Positions 52,833-62,026 of a stretch of 64,000 nt of DNA are shown here, piece after piece; position 1 is the stretch's first letter, and the number at the start of each line of letters is the position of its first letter. Under the pieces are notes generated by a model. The model did no database searches and was not told the origin of the DNA. It saw nothing but the letters and a program-made list of their open reading frames with translations. Both the position numbers and the translations under genes were made by a program. This stretch comes from Thermomonospora echinospora (GTDB lineage Bacteria; Actinomycetota; Actinomycetes; Streptosporangiales; Streptosporangiaceae). The stretch covers positions 62,001-126,000 of the forward strand of contig NZ_FNVO01000004.1 in assembly GCF_900108175.1 (NCBI RefSeq). Reading direction: 5' to 3'.

Positions 52833-54971
52833 TTACGGGGAATCGGGATCCGGAGGGAGCAGTGCCCCTGCGGTAAGGCCCGTGGATAGTACGTCGGTTG
52901 CCGCTGTGGCGGCCTTGCCAGCTTGGCGGGCGGCGGTACGAAGGTCGTACAGATGCCGGAAGGCTTGACCGTAGCGACGCTGTTCCTTCAGCGGCAGGAG
53001 CGGCACGCGCAGCCGACGTGCGTCCAGGTGCATGGACGAGGTGCCTGTGGTGGCACGGCTCACGTTATCGGCGGCGGCGAGGAATCCCGCCAGGAACCAA
53101 GGGTCCAGACGTTCGGGATCGGCGCGCAGCAGATGCACATACGGTCCCAGTAGGCAGTTAGCGTCCTCTTCGTCGGCAACCCGCGACACCGCGCCGTGTG
53201 AGCCGAGTAGGGCGGGGAGCAGCACGTCTCCTACCTCGATGACGATGTGCGGGCCTGCTCGGAGTTCGGCGGCCTTACCTGTGGCCCGGCTGCCTGTGGC
53301 TAGGTCGTGTCCTGTCAAGACGGCCCGTTCGGCATGCTCGGCTGGGACTTCGGTGTCCTGCGGTGATCGGACGGCGCGATGCAGCGTGAGGGCGCCGCCG
53401 CGGGTCAGGTCGGCGACGGTGGCCGTGCGCCACTCGCGACGGCCATCAGCGGCCTGCCAGGTTCCGACTGCGCTCGCGGCGGACAACGCATCGACGGTTG
53501 CGGCCAGCCGATCGGCTAGTTCGGCGGCCTGACGAGCGGTCGCCACGGGGTCGGCTGGGAGAGCTGCGGCGCGGACACGGCGTGCGGGCGTGAGATCAAC
53601 AAACTCGTCCAGCAGGTCGATGATGGGGACGGCCCGCGCGGTGCCCGGTTCTGCAGCGAATCCTGCGGGGTCCTCGGTGTATGCGTGCCAAGGTGTGAGC
53701 GTTGCTGTACTGAGCTCCGCCCAGTCGATCGCTTCGCGTCGACTGCGGGGCGCCTCCAGTGTGCTTCGTGATCCAGTGTCGGCGTCGGAGCCCTCGGCCG
53801 TGTCCACGAACAGCATGGTGTCCGAGACCGTGGCCGACGGGTCAGGCCGCTGGAGAACCCATAGGTGCAGGCCGATATGGAGAGGAGTGGCCGCGCCAGG
53901 CGGCAAGGCGATCACGGCCCGTACCACACCGTTCCGCAGCAGCTCTGCTCGTACACGCCGCCCTGAGGACCGGGAGGCAACGGCGGGCGGGAGCAGCATC
54001 ACGGCGTACCCGCTGGGGGTGAGATGGGACAGCGCGTGCTGGACCCAGGCCAGCTCAGACTCGTTGCGAGGGGGAAGCCCGTACTCCCAGCGAGGGTCGT
54101 AGGCGAGTTCGTCGTGCCCCCAGTCGCGATCACCGTAGGGGGGATTGCACAGAACACCGTCTACGGCGACGCCCGCGAACGCGTCGGCGCGCAGGCTGTC
54201 GCCTGCGCGTATTGTGACGTCCACCTCGGGCGAATCCAGCAGCAGCCGTACGGTGCTGCGCTGTGCCTGGACGAGCAGACGGTCCTGTCCGGCCAGCGTT
54301 GAGGCACCGTGCCGGGCCGCAGCGGCCAGTAGGGTGCCACCACCACAGGCAGGGTCGAGCACTCGACCGGGATAGGTGCCCGTACGGGGCTGGAGCAAGC
54401 GCGCCATGAGGTCGCCGAGTTCCTGGGGAGTGCCGTAGGTGCCGGTGGATGCGCTGTCTTCCAGTTCCCTTTCGGCCAGCACGTCCAGAGCTGCCTGAGC
54501 GCTCTCATCTCGTACGCAGTGCAACAGGGCACGCAACGGCTCGGCGTCTTCGGTGCTGTAGCGGATGGTGCCGGCGCCCGGGATGGCTTCAGACAGGTGG
54601 AGCACCGCCTTCTGCGCGCCCGTTACGAGGTCGGTCTCGGTGAGTGTTTCGAGCTTTGCGGTGAGTTCGTCAGCGCCGATGCGGGCAGCCGCGAGAACGA
54701 GAGGGATCAGCCTGGTCCCCAGCGCACTACCTCCGGGGTAGGTGCGCAAGGCGGTGCGCAACTCCTCGGACGGTGCTGCGGTGGCCACCAGTCCACGTGC
54801 TTTCAACCAGACACGTACGGCGTGCAGGTCGTAGAGCGGGCGGGTGTCGGTGCCGCCGACCGGAGCGGGGAAGTCGTCGTGCCGCCGGCGCCAGTTGCTG
54901 ACGGTGGCGCGGGTGACTCCCGCGATGCGGGAGATCTCGGCTGCGGTGACCTGCACGGACGGCGTCGCCAT
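52833..54971 (-). CDS. N6-adenine DNA methylase with N-terminal HTH and C-terminal specificity-like region
   Basis: 712 residues. An HTH of the excisionase/MerR kind opens the protein (AAEISRIAGVTRATVSNWRRR). Motif I LDPACGGGTLLAAAARHG and motif IV VLCNPPYGD identify an N6-adenine methylase of the HsdM/type IIG class. The last 200 residues (WRTATVADLTRGGALTLHRAV onward, ending in a helical RQAGKAATAATDVL) resemble one type I target-recognition unit. No nuclease motif was found. It may modify DNA on its own or regulate its own gene. 73 bases upstream of hsdM, so possibly co-transcribed. Confidence 0.88.
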   Translation of the reverse strand: MATPSVQVTAAEISRIAGVTRATVSNWRRRHDDFPAPVGGTDTRPLYDLHAVRVWLKARGLVATAAPSEELRTALRTYPGGSALGTRLIPLVLAAARIGADELTAKLETLTETDLVTGAQKAVLHLSEAIPGAGTIRYSTEDAEPLRALLHCVRDESAQAALDVLAERELEDSASTGTYGTPQELGDLMARLLQPRTGTYPGRVLDPACGGGTLLAAAARHGASTLAGQDRLLVQAQRSTVRLLLDSPEVDVTIRAGDSLRADAFAGVAVDGVLCNPPYGDRDWGHDELAYDPRWEYGLPPRNESELAWVQHALSHLTPSGYAVMLLPPAVASRSSGRRVRAELLRNGVVRAVIALPPGAATPLHIGLHLWVLQRPDPSATVSDTMLFVDTAEGSDADTGSRSTLEAPRSRREAIDWAELSTATLTPWHAYTEDPAGFAAEPGTARAVPIIDLLDEFVDLTPARRVRAAALPADPVATARQAAELADRLAATVDALSAASAVGTWQAADGRREWRTATVADLTRGGALTLHRAVRSPQDTEVPAEHAERAVLTGHDLATGSRATGKAAELRAGPHIVIEVGDVLLPALLGSHGAVSRVADEEDANCLLGPYVHLLRADPERLDPWFLAGFLAAADNVSRATTGTSSMHLDARRLRVPLLPLKEQRRYGQAFRHLYDLRTAARQAGKAATAATDVLSTGLTAGALLPPDPDSP

Positions 54972-55185
54972 GGTGTTCCTGGTCTCGTAGGCGGCTGGTG
55001 ATCTCCAGCTTACACAGCCTCTTGAGCATTTACTAGTTTGACAATGCTTTCACGGACCTGCTCCACTGGACTTGCTTGCGGAGTGAGATGCGCTCCGCAC
55101 CACGACGGAGCCGGTCTGCTGGTGGCGCCCACGCGTCCCGCGCTCAGGGCTCTGTGACCGCACTCGATACGCGAGAGGCATCACC
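54972..55185. promoter_or_regulatory. Divergent promoter region between methylase and DUF6119 genes
   Basis: An A/T-rich patch around 55022-55050 (AGCATTTACTAGTTTGACAATGC) contains TTGACA on the plus strand at 55038-55043 but no clear -10 at the right distance. Both genes must start from here. Confidence 0.35.
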
Positions 55186-56871
55186 ATGGCTTCACCCAAG
55201 GATCCGCAGAGCCCGCCCGAGACCTGGAAGAGCTCCCTCTACAGGCTCAAGACCCGTGAGGACGAAGGGCCGGACGTCGACCTGCGCAGGTTCCTCCGCA
55301 AGGGCCACCTCGAGCGTGAGGGCTACAGAGTCCAGCCCTTCGAGGTGCAGGGACTGTCGGGGCTGATGGTCACTGGCACCATCGCCCGCGGTCGGGCCGA
55401 CTGGTGTGCCGCGGTCGAGCGCCTCACCGGGGTGGCGGTGCAGGAGGAGAACCGTTCCGCGGTGGGAGTCCTGCTGGTGCGGACCGAGCAGGCGACCTAC
55501 GCCCTCACCTACGGCGTGGGGCGCCACATGATCGACCCGTTCCGCCTCGACTCCGGCTTCGGCCTGCAGTTCGCCACCCGCTGCCTCGACCAGGACGGCA
55601 TCCTGCTGGTGCGTCGGCAGATCATGGACGCGCGTGGCCGCACCGACGAGAACGCCACGACCCGCGGTGAACGCATCGAGGACTTCGGCATCGAGCGCGT
55701 CGGGGCCATCGTCACCAAGATCAGCGGCCTGGTGTCCACGCTTTCTCTCACCTACACCAGCGGGGGCCGGCGCCGTGCGGTGCGCGTCGCGTGCCGGGAC
55801 AGCTCCATCCAGCTTCCGCTGGCCACCACTCCGGCCGAGTTCCGCACCGACCTGCTGGCCATCGAAAAGGTGTGCTCCCAGCCGAATCCGCTGGCCGAGT
55901 TGCAGTTCATCGACCGCATCCGCTCCCTGCCCGGCAAGTCCGAGATCGTTCAGCATCTGGAGGCCAAGCTGGAGGAGCTGATCTCCGACCCGTCCAGCAC
56001 CCGGCTGGCGCTCAGCGTCCCGAGCGAGTGCATGGACGACTTCACCAGCGCCCAGACCTTCCAGGTGAGCAAAGGCAACCAGTCCGTGACGGTTTCAGAC
56101 CTGGATCTGGACGCGCTGCTGCACTTCGTCGGCGATCAGCCGCCTGGGAGCCGTCTCCGCATGCTCAAGCGGGTCCGGGTGCAGATGTTCAGCGACGCCG
56201 CCTGCGAGAACCCGGTCAGCCCCAGGGTGTCCGGACACCGCTGGCTCACCGCCGACGTGTCCGCCGGCCCCGGACGCTACTTCTACTACCAGGGCAGCTG
56301 GTACGAGATCGGCGCCGAGTATCTAGCCTTGATCGAGGAAGAGCTCACCGAACTGTTCAACCGGCCGGCGAGCGTCACTCTGCCTCCCTGGCCCAGGGAG
56401 CTGACGGGCAAGAATGTCGAGGCCGACTACAACGCCAAGGTCGCCGAGCAGGATGGCTACACCTTCTTCGACAAGAACACGGTCGTGACGAAGAAGTTCA
56501 AGGGCGGAGGCCTGGAGATCTGCGACATCCTCGGCCCGGACGACCAGCTGATCTGTGTCAAGCAGGCCGCGAAGCAGACCGCGCCGCTCAACCACCTCTT
56601 CGCTCAGGGAACGGTCGCGGTGGAGGTGCTCCGCAACGACCGGGAGGTACGCCGCAAGTTCCTGGAGGCTCTGGCCGAGCGCGCCCCGGGCCACCCGGTG
56701 GCCGAGGACCTGGGAGCCCTCACCCTGGTCTACGGCATCCTCCTCAAGGACGGCCAGAAGATCGCCGTCGACTCCCTCTTCGCGTTCGCCCAGGTGTCGC
56801 TCCTGCAGGCGGTCCACCGCCTGCGCGCCATGAACGCCCGCGTGGAAATTATCACCATCTCTCGTAGATGA
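55186..56871 (+). CDS. DUF6119 (TIGR04141-type) protein
   Basis: 561 residues. The family pattern is seen: N-terminal YRLKTREDEGPDVDLRRFL, then the WCAAVERLTG region, ALTYGVGRHMIDPFRLDSGFGLQFATRCLDQ and the conserved block IEDFGIERVGAIVTKISG. TIGR04141 was named for sporadically distributed proteins that travel with mobile and defence genes; function is unknown and the C-terminal half resembles no enzyme I know. Start ATG follows GAGAGG. It lies 184 bases upstream of the Gabija genes on the same strand. Confidence 0.85.
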   Translation: MASPKDPQSPPETWKSSLYRLKTREDEGPDVDLRRFLRKGHLEREGYRVQPFEVQGLSGLMVTGTIARGRADWCAAVERLTGVAVQEENRSAVGVLLVRTEQATYALTYGVGRHMIDPFRLDSGFGLQFATRCLDQDGILLVRRQIMDARGRTDENATTRGERIEDFGIERVGAIVTKISGLVSTLSLTYTSGGRRRAVRVACRDSSIQLPLATTPAEFRTDLLAIEKVCSQPNPLAELQFIDRIRSLPGKSEIVQHLEAKLEELISDPSSTRLALSVPSECMDDFTSAQTFQVSKGNQSVTVSDLDLDALLHFVGDQPPGSRLRMLKRVRVQMFSDAACENPVSPRVSGHRWLTADVSAGPGRYFYYQGSWYEIGAEYLALIEEELTELFNRPASVTLPPWPRELTGKNVEADYNAKVAEQDGYTFFDKNTVVTKKFKGGGLEICDILGPDDQLICVKQAAKQTAPLNHLFAQGTVAVEVLRNDREVRRKFLEALAERAPGHPVAEDLGALTLVYGILLKDGQKIAVDSLFAFAQVSLLQAVHRLRAMNARVEIITISRR

Positions 56872-56974
56872 CCGTGATGTCCCTTCACAGCCTCATTGTC
56901 CGCATGAGTTGGATTCGATTGGCGTGATGATGGCCACCCTTACTCGAACTGTCACATTGATCTCCTTGGCATCA

Positions 56975-56980
56975 TAAGAT
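56975..56980 (+). promoter_or_regulatory. Candidate -10 box before gajA
   Basis: TAAGAT at 56975-56980 in an A/T-richer leader, 76 bases before the gajA ATG. The -35 is unclear, so this is a weak call. Confidence 0.3.
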
Positions 56981-57055
56981 GTAAAGCCCCTGCGAAGTCC
57001 CATGCGTCACAACCCGGACGCGGCATTAGCTCAAACCGACACCCCAGGAGGCACG

Positions 57056-59065
57056 ATGAGGTTGACCCAGGCCAAGGTGATCAATTTCCGTGCCCTGCAG
57101 CAAGCGACAGTTCGATTCGACGAAAGTGCGACTCTGATCGTTGGCCGGAACAACAGCGGCAAGACGTCATTGGTCAGCATCTTCGAGAAATTCTTTGGTG
57201 AGGACGACGCAAGATTCGTCCTAGAGGACTTCTCGGTACCGCGCATTGCTGACATGAAGCAGGCAATCTCACTTTATGGTGAGGCGCAGAAGAAAGCGGC
57301 AGGAGACGACCCAGATGCCGCAGAGAGGCTAACCGGTCAAGCGCTCGCACTGTTGCCGGCGATCAGGCTCCTGCTGACGATCTCTTATGCGGATACGGAT
57401 GATCTGGCACCGATCAGTGCTTTGATTCTCGACCTTGATGAGACCTGCTATGAGGCCAAGCTTGAAGCCTCCCTGAGAGTGACACGTCCGCTGGATTTTC
57501 TTCAGGACGGGTGGGAAGCGTCGACCCGGCGCGACGGCCTCGACGTGGACAGATACTTGCGCCGGAGTTTCGGCGCCTACTTCGCCGTCGGTTTCCACGC
57601 CATCAGGGTGGATGCAGAGTCGCCCCAGCGTGCGGAGATCTCCAAGACGACCGCACAGCGGATCCTGTCTGTTAAGTTCATCTACGCGCAGAAGAAGTTC
57701 GACGACACCTCTGCCGACCGGACCAGGAACCTGTCCAAGACGTTCGAGGCCTACTACAAGGCCAACAGTGATGACGGCCACCACCGTAACGTTGCAGAGC
57801 TCGAGCGTGCCCTGACGTCTGCCTCGCAGGAGGTAAACCGGAACCTCGCCGAGATGTTCACCGACATTATCGATCAGTTGCCGACCTTCGGCGTGGGAAC
57901 CATGCCGCCCGTGCAAAAGCTCCGTCTGGTATCCGAGATCGAGGGTGCTGGCGTTCTGCGCGGCAGTACCCGCATTCAGTACGTATCCGGAGAGAGCGAA
58001 CACCCGCTCCCCGAGGGGCACAACGGCCTAGGCTACAGTAAACTCATCTTCACGATCGTCCAGATCCTCGACTTCTACCAATCCTATCGACGGTGCACAC
58101 CCCGGCCTGCTCTCCAGTTGCTGTTTATCGAAGAGCCTGAAGCTCATCTACATCCACAGATGCAGGAAGTATTCATTCGGAACATCCGAGGTTTCATCGA
58201 GTGTCGTCAGGGCTGGCGAGTGCAGGCGATCGTCACTACGCACTCCTCCCATATCGTGGCGAGCAGCGGTTTTGAGTCCGTGCGGTATTTCACCGGCTCT
58301 GATGCAGGTGTCGTCGTCAAAGACCTCTCTGCGTTTCAGCACGTAGTCGGCCGTAACGTGCAGGGTGCGGAAACTCTGCGCTTCCTCCGGCAATATATGA
58401 CGCTGCACCGTTGTGACATGTTCTTCGCCGATAAGGTAATTATCGTCGAAGGGGAGACGGAGCGTTTGCTGCTACCTCAAATGATCCTTAAGTGCGCCGG
58501 CCGACTCCAGCATCAGTACGTCTCTGTGATCGTGGCGGGTGACGCCTATGCCCGCCGCTTCAAAGAACTTCTCACCTTCATCGGTGTGCCTACGCTGATC
58601 ATTACTGATATCGACTCCGTCGATCCCGCGCACCGTCGCAAGGCCTGCCTACCGGACTCCGTCGGCGCCGTCACCTCCAACGCGACTCTCAAAGACTGGC
58701 TCCCGGGTGAGGAGCAGATCAGCGCTCTACTGGATGCGGAGGATGCCGCAAAGGTGAGCGGCCGAGTACGGGTCGCCTATCAGGTTCCCGAGAATGCTGG
58801 GAAACGATGTGGCCGTAGCTTCGAAGAGGCCTTCATCATCGCCAACGCCGCCACTTTGGCGAAGAAGATCGATCAACTTGCGCTGAAGGCCAAGTTCACC
58901 GACGAGGTGGGTGCCTCTCTGACCGCAGAGGAGATCGCGGACAGGGCGGCCGAGATCGCGCAGAAGCTCACTGGAGAGAAAACTGATTTCGCCTTCGATA
59001 TCATGCTTCTAGATGACTGGGTCGTGCCACTCTACATCCGTGAGGGGTTGGAGTGGCTGAGCTGA
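57056..59065 (+). CDS. gajA: GajA-like OLD-family ATPase nuclease (Gabija)
   Basis: 669 residues; AGGAGG precedes the ATG at 57056. N-terminal ABC-type ATPase: Walker A GRNNSGKTS at 30-38, Walker B with LFIEEPEAHLHPQM, and a TTHSSHI switch. C-terminal TOPRIM: IIVEGETERLLL with Glu465 and the acidic pair DID at 518-520. OLD-family TOPRIM enzymes nick DNA; with a UvrD-like partner this forms the Gabija anti-phage system, in which nucleotide depletion is thought to release the nuclease. Somewhat longer than the original GajA. Lower GC than the neighbours. Confidence 0.92.
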   Translation: MRLTQAKVINFRALQQATVRFDESATLIVGRNNSGKTSLVSIFEKFFGEDDARFVLEDFSVPRIADMKQAISLYGEAQKKAAGDDPDAAERLTGQALALLPAIRLLLTISYADTDDLAPISALILDLDETCYEAKLEASLRVTRPLDFLQDGWEASTRRDGLDVDRYLRRSFGAYFAVGFHAIRVDAESPQRAEISKTTAQRILSVKFIYAQKKFDDTSADRTRNLSKTFEAYYKANSDDGHHRNVAELERALTSASQEVNRNLAEMFTDIIDQLPTFGVGTMPPVQKLRLVSEIEGAGVLRGSTRIQYVSGESEHPLPEGHNGLGYSKLIFTIVQILDFYQSYRRCTPRPALQLLFIEEPEAHLHPQMQEVFIRNIRGFIECRQGWRVQAIVTTHSSHIVASSGFESVRYFTGSDAGVVVKDLSAFQHVVGRNVQGAETLRFLRQYMTLHRCDMFFADKVIIVEGETERLLLPQMILKCAGRLQHQYVSVIVAGDAYARRFKELLTFIGVPTLIITDIDSVDPAHRRKACLPDSVGAVTSNATLKDWLPGEEQISALLDAEDAAKVSGRVRVAYQVPENAGKRCGRSFEEAFIIANAATLAKKIDQLALKAKFTDEVGASLTAEEIADRAAEIAQKLTGEKTDFAFDIMLLDDWVVPLYIREGLEWLS

Positions 59066-60687
59066 GTGCTGCCGCCCAGGTGGCGCAAGAAATCGACGCG
59101 AGGCGTAGCTTCCTGGTGGAAGCAGGTGCTGGCTCTGGAAAGACGCATACTCTAATTCAGGCTCTGCAGTACCTTCTCGGAAACCGCCGGAGCAAGCTGG
59201 CCTGGGAAGGTCGAAAGATCGCTTGCATCACGTACACCAATGTGGCGAAAGAACAGATCATCGAGCGTATCGCGGACGACCCATTGGTCTATGTCGGCAC
59301 GATTCACGAATTTTTGTGGAGTGCTATTGAGGGATTTCAGAAGCAACTCCGCGAGGAGATTCCGGACTACAACAACTCTCTCCGCAAACCCGAGGATCTC
59401 ACGGATTGGCCAGCGGATATCCAGATCGTGTACAGCGATCGCGGGCGTCGTCTTCGGGATGGGAGGATCTCCCATGACGACGTCCTCGAACTTGCCTATC
59501 GCCTCGTCTCGCGCCGTCCCAAGCTAGCGCGGATTATCGCGGATCGATATCCTGTGATCTTTGTTGACGAGTACCAGGACACGGCTCCCCTGACCATTAG
59601 GCTGCTACTGGATCATCTCGCTGCTGTTCGACCCGACCGTTGCGTGATTGGTCTCTTCGGCGATTCGATGCAGCAGATCTACCGACATGGAGTAGGCGTC
59701 GTACTGGACTCGAAGCTCACTCGTATCACTAAGCACGAGAACTATCGTTCCGCCAAGCCGATCGTGGATGTGCTCAACAAAATCCGACCAGAACTTCCGC
59801 AGCAGGCGGTTGGGGGACGGCAGGAGGGTGAGGTCCACCTATTTTTGAACGCGGGCCACCCGCCGGGCTCCGCTCGACTGGAATCCGCTCGAGCAACCTT
59901 GGCAGCATTGAGCTGGCCACATGAGGACATCAAATACCTGATGCTTACGCATCGAGGTATCGCCGACACACTGGACTATCCGAGCCTGCTCAAGATTTAT
60001 CGCGAGCGTGGCCCTTATGGTCGTGACGATCTGATGGAAGGTACGGAGCTCTTCGTTAAGTATATACTGCAGATAGAGGCCCTTTGCGGCAGCTACGAGG
60101 CGAAGAACTATGCGGAGCTGTCCCAGTTGCTGGGGTTGGGATCCAGGCCAATTATCCGGCACTCCCAAAAAGCTGAGATTGCCCAGTCTCTTCATGACAT
60201 CCTCGTGATGAGGAAAACCGGGAAAATCGGCGAGGTGCTCGACGCGGTGCACGGTAGTGGATTGCTGAGCAAGCCCAGGGAGATCAGGGAAATTGAGCGG
60301 AGTATCGGCTCTAGTAATCTCGACGGACGGTCTCAGCGGGACACGGAGTTCGCACAGAAGCTGCGCGATATTTCCTACCAGGAGGTGATCGCGTACATGC
60401 ACTTCAAGAACGAACGTACGCCCTTCTCTACCCAGCACGGCGTCAAAGGTGACGAGTTTGATAATGTAGTTGTTGTTATCGACGACGGGGTCTGGAACCA
60501 GTACAATATGGGTAAGATGCTGGCGGGCTCCGACATCGAGTCGCGTAGGCAGCGCTCCAGAAACCTCTTCTATGTGTGTTGCTCACGTGCCCGACAGCGC
60601 CTCGCTGTCGTCTTTCTGACCGACCTGCCACCTGAGGCTAAACCTGTGGCCCGTGACTGGTTCGCCAGCGGTATTGTCCATCCCTGA
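59053..60687 (+). CDS. gajB: GajB-like UvrD/Rep helicase (Gabija)
   Basis: 544 residues from a GTG overlapping gajA by 13 bases. Superfamily 1 motifs: Walker A EAGAGSGKT at 23-31, ITYTNVAKEQI (Ia), VDEYQDTAPL (II), GDSMQQIY (III), the HGVKGDEFDNVVVV region (V) and YVCCSRARQRL (VI). GajB senses DNA ends and supplies the helicase-like half of Gabija. The tight overlap and conserved order support a working pair. Confidence 0.93.
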   Translation: MAELSAAAQVAQEIDARRSFLVEAGAGSGKTHTLIQALQYLLGNRRSKLAWEGRKIACITYTNVAKEQIIERIADDPLVYVGTIHEFLWSAIEGFQKQLREEIPDYNNSLRKPEDLTDWPADIQIVYSDRGRRLRDGRISHDDVLELAYRLVSRRPKLARIIADRYPVIFVDEYQDTAPLTIRLLLDHLAAVRPDRCVIGLFGDSMQQIYRHGVGVVLDSKLTRITKHENYRSAKPIVDVLNKIRPELPQQAVGGRQEGEVHLFLNAGHPPGSARLESARATLAALSWPHEDIKYLMLTHRGIADTLDYPSLLKIYRERGPYGRDDLMEGTELFVKYILQIEALCGSYEAKNYAELSQLLGLGSRPIIRHSQKAEIAQSLHDILVMRKTGKIGEVLDAVHGSGLLSKPREIREIERSIGSSNLDGRSQRDTEFAQKLRDISYQEVIAYMHFKNERTPFSTQHGVKGDEFDNVVVVIDDGVWNQYNMGKMLAGSDIESRRQRSRNLFYVCCSRARQRLAVVFLTDLPPEAKPVARDWFASGIVHP

Positions 60688-61039
60688 CTTAGTGGGTGGG
60701 CCTATTGAGGCCTGACGGTTCCGTGCGTACCGGCTCGCATCGTCTCCGGGAGTAGTGGGACATGCCCCACCAGCATCCTTGGCCGGCTAGGTATGACGGT
60801 TGTGCTTATAACTAGCTGCGAAGTGTCGCAGACTCCTCAAGGAATATTGTCACCACTCGACTCAGGCAATGTTAGTGTGCTCTATCCTCAGGTTTCTCTG
60901 GGATCTAGGTGTGATGACGACCGCGCCCTATGCCGCTCTCGGTGGCACCCAGTGATAGCTGGCCTCGAGCGAGCCTCGCTGATTACCTCTGAGGATTTGG
61001 CCTTTGACCTGAGTAAGTGATCTTTGATTGAAGATTTTC
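60688..61039. other. Gene-less, A/T-richer stretch
   Basis: About 350 bases with only a weak 75-codon frame (60793-61020) that lacks a ribosome site or recognisable content. Confidence 0.5.
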
Positions 61040-61048
61040 TGATACTAT
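61040..61048 (+). promoter_or_regulatory. Extended -10 promoter for a leaderless gene
   Basis: TGATACTAT matches the extended -10 form TGnTAnnnT. It ends six bases before the GTG at 61055, which puts the transcription start at or next to the start codon, as in leaderless actinobacterial mRNAs. No ribosome site is present. Confidence 0.55.
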
Positions 61049-61054
61049 GACTCT

Positions 61055-61930
61055 GTGATTGATTACTCAAAAGCAAGTCATGTGATTAGAATCTTCAATC
61101 TTTCCTTTCCTGTGGAAGTGGAAGTGGATCGAGAGTGGGTGTTGTGGCACATCTCTGAGTTGGGCGTGCTGGTTCCACTGCGACTCGGTGACGGTGAGCC
61201 AAAATATCTAAATGGTGAAGCTGCAGACTTTGACAGCACTCGGTTTTTGGCGGACTGCCTATCGTTTGATCATGACCTCCCAACAGTAGTGTTGCCGTTT
61301 TTTGAACAGTCCCATCTGCATGCACCTTATGAGCCTATTGGGTCACATGTGCCCTGGCGAAATTCGGGGCAGGGCTATCTAGAAGTGCTACAGATGGCTG
61401 CCGATCAAGTCACCCAACTCAGATTTAGTGATCCTCTTCAGGTGCGATATTCCGAGGAGGGAGATCCTCTGACTAGGTTCAAGCAGCGTTTCGATGGGAA
61501 GGGGGAGCCGCTTGGGCTCTACGCTATGGCGATACGCCAAGTAGATGTTCTTGCAGAGTATCTTTTCTTGTATCGCATCGCAGAGTGGGCGGATCGAAAG
61601 AACGGAAAAACTTTCATTGGGATGTACTTGGACTTGATTCATGACTATGATTTCGGGGAGCTTTGGACAATTTCGCCACCGATTGGACCGGCGGCTGACC
61701 AGCCAGAGATAAATGTGTTTGATGTCTACCGCGAGCAGGCGCTGGGAAGGATTGAATCCTTGCGTACCGCAGGAGTTGATGTGGCAGATTGGTTGTATGG
61801 CTTTCGGAACAGGCTTGCTCATGGCAAGGAAGGCATAATGGTGAGAGAGTTTGGGATGGATGCTGATGCTGTTGCAGCGGATCTTCCGCTTCTCAAGCTT
61901 CTGGCGCGAATAGCGATTGAGAGTGGATGA
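61055..61930 (+). CDS. Hypothetical protein with HEPN-like RNxxxH motif
   Basis: 291 residues. The C-terminal half is helical and carries FRNRLAHGKEG with Arg251 and His256: the R-N-x-x-x-H pattern of HEPN RNase domains, as in Apea-like, Swt1 and Abi proteins. The N-terminal half is beta-rich (IRIFNLSFPVEVEVDREWV) and could be a sensor. GC is clearly lower than the neighbours. Gabija lies directly upstream. Probably a defence or toxin RNase, but the HEPN call rests on one motif and on the helical context. The GTG start appears leaderless. Confidence 0.6.
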   Translation: MIDYSKASHVIRIFNLSFPVEVEVDREWVLWHISELGVLVPLRLGDGEPKYLNGEAADFDSTRFLADCLSFDHDLPTVVLPFFEQSHLHAPYEPIGSHVPWRNSGQGYLEVLQMAADQVTQLRFSDPLQVRYSEEGDPLTRFKQRFDGKGEPLGLYAMAIRQVDVLAEYLFLYRIAEWADRKNGKTFIGMYLDLIHDYDFGELWTISPPIGPAADQPEINVFDVYREQALGRIESLRTAGVDVADWLYGFRNRLAHGKEGIMVREFGMDADAVAADLPLLKLLARIAIESG

Positions 61931-62026
61931 GAATTTTGCTTAGGGTATTATTTCGTGGCTGGATATTCTTGGTCTATTTCCCTGTAGGCAAGTTGAATGA
62001 TCTGTCTATAGGGTTCTTATGGGTGT

